In this document: positions 40,236 through 43,960 of the stretch, in pieces | Layout: every line of letters starts with the position of its first letter | Numbering within the stretch: position 1 is the stretch's first letter | From: Flavobacteriia bacterium | Lineage (GTDB): Bacteria; Bacteroidota; Bacteroidia; Flavobacteriales; Schleiferiaceae | Direction of reading: 5' to 3' | NCBI GenBank assembly: GCA_013373425.1 | Contig: JABXHW010000025.1 | Span: 1 to 43,960, forward strand | Length of the DNA: 43,960 nucleotides | Notes under the pieces: generated by a model | Told to the model about the DNA's origin: nothing | Database searches by the model: none | What the model saw: only the letters and a program-made list of their open reading frames with translations | Made by a program: the position numbers and the translations under genes

Positions 40236-41990
40236 TTAGTCTTCAATAGGTTTCAAGCTGAGGAAAAGTTCATCCAACTGCTCCGCTGAAATAGTAGCCG
40301 GACCGTCAATCATCACGTCGCGGCCAGCGTTATTCTTAGGGAATGCAATGTAATCGCGGATAGTTTCATCACCGCCCATCAAAGCAACCAGGCGGTCGAA
40401 TCCGAAGGCGATACCACCGTGCGGAGGAGCACCGTATTCGAAGGCACTCATCAAGAAGCCAAACTGTGCTTGTGCTTCTTCATCGGAGAATCCGAGAAGG
40501 CTGAACATGCGCTTTTGTAAATCTCTATCGTGGATACGGATAGAGCCACCTCCGATTTCATTTCCATTCAACACCATGTCGTATGCATTGGCGCGAACCT
40601 CTCCCGGAGCCGTTTCCATCTTGTCAATATCCTCAGGCTTCGGCGAAGTGAACGGGTGGTGCATTGCGTGGTAGCGCTCAGTTTCTTCATCCCATTCGAG
40701 GAGTGGGAAATCGGTCACCCATAGTGGAGCATACACCTCTGGATTTCTGAGTCCGAGTTCTTCACCCATGTGCAGACGAAGTTCACTCATCGCTTTGCGA
40801 GTCTTGTGCTCACCGCCAGCCAAGATCAACATCAAGTCGCCTTTTTCAGCGCCGAAAGCCTCAGCCCATCCGGCCTGTGCCTCTTCGTCGAAGAACTTAT
40901 TTACAGAAGAAGAACGGCTTCCATCTTCAGCATACTTTGCCCAGATTACGCCGCCCATTCCGATTTGTGGACGTTGAACCCATTTCGTCAATGCGTCCAA
41001 TTGCTTACGCGACCAATCGGCTGCGCCATCCACTTTGATACCCACAACGAGTTCGGCATCGTCGAATACTTTGAATCCTTTTCCTTGAACGATCTCATTC
41101 ATTTCGAGGAGTTCCATACCGAAACGGATGTCCGGTTTATCATTACCATAACGCTTCATCGCCTGGTGCCATGTCATACGTGGCACCTCATCGATCTCTA
41201 CGTTGTTTACTTCTTTCAACAAGTGCTTCACGAGGCCTTCGAACATGGAGATGATATCCTCCTGTTCAACGAACGCCATCTCGCAGTCGATTTGAGTAAA
41301 CTCAGGCTGACGATCGGCGCGAAGGTCTTCATCGCGGAAGCAACGAACGATTTGGTAGTAGCGGTCCATTCCTGCCACCATCAAAAGTTGCTTGAACGTT
41401 TGAGGCGACTGTGGAAGCGCGTAGAACTCACCTGGATTCATGCGACTTGGCACCACAAAGTCGCGTGCACCTTCAGGAGTCGACTTGATGAGGTACGGAG
41501 TTTCCACATCAACAAAACCTTGGTCGGAAAGGTACTTGCGAACCTCCATGCTCACACGGTGACGAAGGAGGAGATTTTCGCGTACCGGAGCACGACGAAT
41601 ATCGAGGTAGCGATACTTCATGCGAAGTTCTTCGCCGCCGTCGGTTTCATTTTCAATAGTGAATGGCGGAGTTTTCGCGGCATTCAACACCTTGATATCG
41701 GACACGATGATTTCGATTTCACCAGTCGGGTTGTTGGCGTTTTTGCTTTCGCGTTCCACCACTTTTCCTTCCGCTTGAATCACAAACTCGCGGTTTACTT
41801 TGCGGGCCTTTTCGAGCAATGAAGCATCCACTCCATCATTGAAAGCCAATTGAGTAATTCCATAGCGATCTCGAAGGTCGATAAACGACATTCCTCCTAA
41901 ATCCCGACGGCGTTGTACCCATCCAGAAAGTGTTACTTCCTCACCAATATTCGCAGCGCGGAGTTCCCCGCAATTATGCGTCCGATACAT
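40236..41990 (-). CDS. aspS: Aspartyl-tRNA synthetase
   Basis: AspRS charges tRNA with aspartate. The 584-residue enzyme is of the bacterial class IIb type: an OB-fold anticodon domain at the N-terminus ([20 protein letters not shown]), class II motif 2 ([20 protein letters not shown] near residue 220), a GAD insertion domain in the middle and motif 3 ([15 protein letters not shown]) near the end. The ATG at 41990 gives the family-typical start ([10 protein letters not shown]). A longer open frame to 42098 exists, but its extra 36 residues are mostly translated heptad repeats and should not be annotated. The ClC gene follows without spacing. A near-consensus TACCTTCG box lies 20 bases upstream. 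Confidence 0.97.
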   Translation of the reverse strand: MYRTHNCGELRAANIGEEVTLSGWVQRRRDLGGMSFIDLRDRYGITQLAFNDGVDASLLEKARKVNREFVIQAEGKVVERESKNANNPTGEIEIIVSDIKVLNAAKTPPFTIENETDGGEELRMKYRYLDIRRAPVRENLLLRHRVSMEVRKYLSDQGFVDVETPYLIKSTPEGARDFVVPSRMNPGEFYALPQSPQTFKQLLMVAGMDRYYQIVRCFRDEDLRADRQPEFTQIDCEMAFVEQEDIISMFEGLVKHLLKEVNNVEIDEVPRMTWHQAMKRYGNDKPDIRFGMELLEMNEIVQGKGFKVFDDAELVVGIKVDGAADWSRKQLDALTKWVQRPQIGMGGVIWAKYAEDGSRSSSVNKFFDEEAQAGWAEAFGAEKGDLMLILAGGEHKTRKAMSELRLHMGEELGLRNPEVYAPLWVTDFPLLEWDEETERYHAMHHPFTSPKPEDIDKMETAPGEVRANAYDMVLNGNEIGGGSIRIHDRDLQKRMFSLLGFSDEEAQAQFGFLMSAFEYGAPPHGGIAFGFDRLVALMGGDETIRDYIAFPKNNAGRDVMIDGPATISAEQLDELFLSLKPIED

Positions 41991-42029
41991 AGTTCTGATT
42001 TTGCGTGGCGAAGGTACGGAAGAAAATAG

Positions 42030-42085
42030 AGTACTTGGTACTAAATACAGGGTACTGAGTACTTGATACTCGATACTAAATACTA
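42030..42085. repeat. Heptad tract (8 words)
   Basis: Eight consecutive 7-bp words keep register with consensus R-R-T-A-C-T-N, for example GGTACTA and GATACTC. TAC is invariant at positions 3-5, and positions 1-2 vary only between A and G. Confidence 0.9.
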
Positions 42086-42213
42086 TCTGAGCTAGCAATG
42101 ATCGCAGCTCTTATTGATCTGGCATCGACGTCTAGAATTCAACGATTGATCCTTCCAATCTCTCGAACCTATTTTCACATAATCCTCCTTCCATCTATCC
42201 CGCTCAAGCCGCG

Positions 42214-42238
42214 GGGGCTTTTCCTTTTGGTAAGCCCC
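42214..42238. repeat. Hairpin in an A/C-rich segment resembling flavobacterial intergenic repeats
   Basis: A 7-bp stem (GGGGCTT at 42214-42220 with AAGCCCC at 42232-42238) has an 11-base loop. The following A-rich stretch (to about 42260) reminds me of a repeat common between genes in Flavobacteriia; this is from memory only. It could also act as a terminator on the minus strand, but no gene there needs one. Confidence 0.45.
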
Positions 42239-42348
42239 AAAAAGAAACAAAAACGCTTATGTCGAAAATAAGGCGCTTCTGAACTGTGCATCAAAAAAGT
42301 AAAAGTTGAAAGCGCTGAATTTTCGACGCGAGTCACGCACTATTTGAG

Positions 42349-42372
42349 GTGGGGACGTAGGGACGTGAAGAG
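42349..42372. repeat. Short octad tract (3 words)
   Basis: Three 8-bp words, two of them GTGGGGAC and GTAGGGAC, keep register. Confidence 0.55.
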
Positions 42373-42435
42373 GTCTGTTATGAAGTGTATTTGTCCGTGA
42401 AAGTAGACCTGTATTTCCGACAGAGCTCGTTGCGA

Positions 42436-42456
42436 AGTGCTAAATGCTAGATGCTC
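42436..42456. repeat. Short heptad tract (3 words)
   Basis: Three 7-bp words (such as AATGCTA) keep register and match the words at 42072-42085 except for one transition per word. Confidence 0.7.
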
Positions 42457-42517
42457 ATCCTCCGTCCTCTGTGCTTAATCTTCTTACCTTGCTTATACGT
42501 TTGTGTAATTACTTGAA

Positions 42518-42925
42518 ATGAGAATAGTTTTCGCTCTCCTACTCCTTACGATTCTCTCCTGCTCTAGCTCGAAAAAAGGAGGACTAGAACCTCAAATGCA
42601 GACCATAGAGCTGCATTACATCGCTTGGGCATGTGATTGTGCGAACTGGGCTACTCAAGAGGATATTGCGGAGAATCCTCATAATTATGGAGATAGTTTG
42701 GCAATGAACTGCATCTTCGTTGAGCCCGCCAATTCATCACTTGCGCTTCCTGATTCCCTTCACTACCCTCGAGATGTGATTCGCTTCACAGGTCAGTTTT
42801 ATCGTGAAATGGGTTTCCCAAAGAACTATCATTCATTTCAAGATCCAGAGCCCGCACGGGTATTTAGATACACCTCGTATGTGGTAGTTAGAAGTAACTG
42901 CAAGGATTACAAGGACTTGGAGTAA
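42518..42925 (+). CDS. Small lipoprotein of unknown function (135 aa)
   Basis: The N-terminus is a lipoprotein signal with lipobox ILSC (Cys15). The mature domain of about 120 residues has a close cysteine pair (WACDCANW, about residues 38-45) and further cysteines near 66 and 129, suggesting disulfides in the periplasm. Central aromatic and proline-rich stretches (SLHYPRDVIRFTGQFYREMG) look like a compact beta fold. No family is recognised. It is the first of three plus-strand genes with gaps of 11 and 21 bases, probably one operon, though nothing else ties their functions together. Confidence 0.75.
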   Translation: MRIVFALLLLTILSCSSSKKGGLEPQMQTIELHYIAWACDCANWATQEDIAENPHNYGDSLAMNCIFVEPANSSLALPDSLHYPRDVIRFTGQFYREMGFPKNYHSFQDPEPARVFRYTSYVVVRSNCKDYKDLE

Positions 42926-42936
42926 GAGTATAATTC

Positions 42937-43347
42937 ATGGACGACTTTCTGTTATACATCACGATCTCGCTGTTTGGACTCATCTTCGGTTGGATGATAA
43001 CTTTTCTAAGAAAGAACCTTCAGAAGGAACATTCTTCGAACTTCATTAACCAATCGACGATTGACGAATGCCTTGCACATGTTGAGGAAGACTACCTGCC
43101 TTTTAACGACGTCTACAGAGCCATCTATGGGTATGACAAAACTCAACCTAGTAAAACAGAAATTGAAAACACGTTTCAGCTATTCTCCTATTTGGTTCGA
43201 GAAGAAGGACTCGTCCCTGTTTTTGGGACCGAGCTCAAACCTAGCGGGAGGACTGTAGAGGAGGATCTTGAATACATCCACAAAAAGCTAATGGATAAGA
43301 AGTATGAAGATTACAACTATGGGGTCTGGTTGAGTTTGGCAGAATAA
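42937..43347 (+). CDS. Single-helix membrane protein of unknown function (136 aa)
   Basis: One N-terminal membrane helix (about residues 4-24) is followed by a basic stretch and a soluble cytoplasmic domain of about 110 residues rich in acidic residues and tyrosine (CLAHVEEDYLPFNDVYRAIY and DYNYGVWLSLAE). No cysteine or histidine cluster and no nucleotide-binding motif is visible. I do not recognise a family. Position between a lipoprotein and a J-like membrane protein gene, with short gaps, suggests joint expression. Confidence 0.7.
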   Translation: MDDFLLYITISLFGLIFGWMITFLRKNLQKEHSSNFINQSTIDECLAHVEEDYLPFNDVYRAIYGYDKTQPSKTEIENTFQLFSYLVREEGLVPVFGTELKPSGRTVEEDLEYIHKKLMDKKYEDYNYGVWLSLAE

Positions 43348-43368
43348 AAGACTTCGAATAAATCAAGA

Positions 43369-43917
43369 ATGACCAACTACTACCAGACACTCAACATTAA
43401 AACTAACGCCAGTTCATTTCGGATTTTTAAGGCGTTTAAGAGCGCATTCTTATCTGCCGATGGAGATGGTGAACGACAGAAAGAGCTGCTCGAAGCGTAC
43501 ATGTTGCTTCAAGAGCCTTGCAGGAAGTTCTATGATCTAGCATGGAAGCAACAAAAGTCTGGCAAAGTGAATGACAAGTACGAATCCGTTGTGCAAAAAC
43601 GTATCACATTGTCTCATCAGAGGTTTCAATCTGTGAGCCGAGAGAACATGAGAACCACATTGAGAGAGTTCCCATCCAAGCAAGTTCTTCAAGATTTATT
43701 TGGCTTCATCATGGGCATTGAAATGAAATCGATGCCCTTTATAGTGGTACTTCTCTGTGCTGGCTTTTGTGGAATTCTCGTGAATCTCGAAACTGGCAAA
43801 TATGGAATAGCCTCTCTCTTCATTGGTGTAGCAGCTCTAGGATTCATTTGGTTTAGATATCAAATTCTGGTTATCAAGGAGAGTAAACTCACAGCTCTTC
43901 TCAGACTGGGTGATTAA
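43369..43917 (+). CDS. Membrane protein with a degenerate J-domain (182 aa)
   Basis: The first 60 residues read like a DnaJ J-domain: NYYQTLNIKTNASS at the start, an AFKSAF helix, then ELLEAYMLLQEP and RKFYDLAW at the end. The HPD tripeptide between helices II and III, which stimulates the DnaK ATPase, is missing (the loop is SADGDGER). Two hydrophobic helices follow at about residues 122-137 and 145-165, anchoring the protein in the membrane. Without HPD it is unlikely to activate DnaK; J-like proteins of this kind may act as adaptors. The start is the ATG at 43369, 21 bases after the preceding gene. The assignment rests on pattern matching by eye. Confidence 0.65.
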   Translation: MTNYYQTLNIKTNASSFRIFKAFKSAFLSADGDGERQKELLEAYMLLQEPCRKFYDLAWKQQKSGKVNDKYESVVQKRITLSHQRFQSVSRENMRTTLREFPSKQVLQDLFGFIMGIEMKSMPFIVVLLCAGFCGILVNLETGKYGIASLFIGVAALGFIWFRYQILVIKESKLTALLRLGD

Positions 43918-43941
43918 TCCCTACCTTCTACTCTTTTCTTC

Positions 43942-43960
43942 CAGTACCCAGTACCCAGTA
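43942..43960. repeat. Heptad tract at window end
   Basis: The last 19 bases are nearly three copies of the 7-bp word CAGTACC. The tract is cut by the window edge. Confidence 0.8.

Larger units (their letters stand above)
41991..42517. other. Gene-free repeat zone C
   Basis: This 527-base stretch between the divergent aspS and the lipoprotein gene holds a heptad tract (42030-42085), a hairpin-bearing A/C-rich segment (42186-42260), short octads (42349-42372) and a second, related heptad tract (42436-42456). No credible gene was seen. Confidence 0.8.

Noticed and set aside
40770-41822. 350-residue open frame on the plus strand opposite aspS
   Set aside because: It is an antisense shadow of a clearly recognised aminoacyl-tRNA synthetase gene, with Cys/His/Phe-rich composition typical of such shadows.
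1-43960. tRNA, rRNA or known riboswitch
   Set aside because: Gaps were read for cloverleaf ends, T-loop sequence and conserved riboswitch cores; none was recognised, though weak candidates can be missed by eye.

Overview
The window looks like a chromosomal stretch from a bacterium of the Bacteroidota, most likely a marine member of the Flavobacteriales (Cryomorphaceae/Schleiferiaceae-like; an inference, since there is no rRNA). Reasons: a 1517-residue protein with a type IX secretion (T9SS) C-terminal sorting domain, a second secreted protein with a gliding-type C-terminal domain, a DUF2723 membrane protein, a SecA without the C-terminal zinc finger, an outer-membrane beta-barrel TonB receptor, TAnnTTTG promoter boxes, and almost no Shine-Dalgarno sequences. 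Base composition is moderate and uniform. No rRNA, tRNA, transposase, phage gene or CRISPR array was found.

Layout. 0.2-7.9 kb (+): thioredoxin-like protein, sodium:solute symporter, DUF2723 protein, SlyD-like isomerase, DUF72 protein. 7.9-18.2 kb (-): secA, a DUF2795 protein, corrinoid adenosyltransferase, a GT-C-like membrane protein, amidophosphoribosyltransferase, two small membrane proteins and ACMSD. 18.3-20.3 kb (+): a small island of two PH-like membrane proteins around a secreted TPR protein. 20.3-26.2 kb (-): 3-hydroxyanthranilate dioxygenase, aldo/keto reductase, msrA, TonB-type receptor, asd. 26.3-32.9 kb (mainly +): lamin-tail secreted protein, agmatinase-family enzyme, a lipoprotein (-), purQ and a membrane protein. 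33.0-37.6 kb (-): the giant T9SS cargo. 37.8-38.5 kb (+): two related small cysteine proteins. 38.5-42.0 kb (-): aspS followed directly by a ClC/CBS channel gene. 42.5-43.9 kb (+): three unknown genes, the last with a degenerate J-domain.

Functional links. ACMSD and HAAO are consecutive steps of the kynurenine branch of tryptophan breakdown and lie 2 kb apart on the same strand, separated by the opposite-strand island. Amidophosphoribosyltransferase and purQ both serve purine synthesis but are unlinked. aspS and the ClC gene form a tight pair. Three tail-to-tail gene pairs have abutting or overlapping stop codons.

The most unusual content is non-coding. About twenty intergenic sites carry degenerate tandem words of exactly 7 or exactly 8 bp that keep register for up to twenty words. 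In several tracts the words differ mainly by transitions, so the purine/pyrimidine pattern persists. Embedded in two of these zones is a gap-free 221-bp element present twice, in opposite orientation, about 88 percent identical by hand alignment and rich in G/C hairpins. Both ends of the window are themselves heptad tracts. These repeats are the best candidates here for something undescribed; novelty could not be checked.
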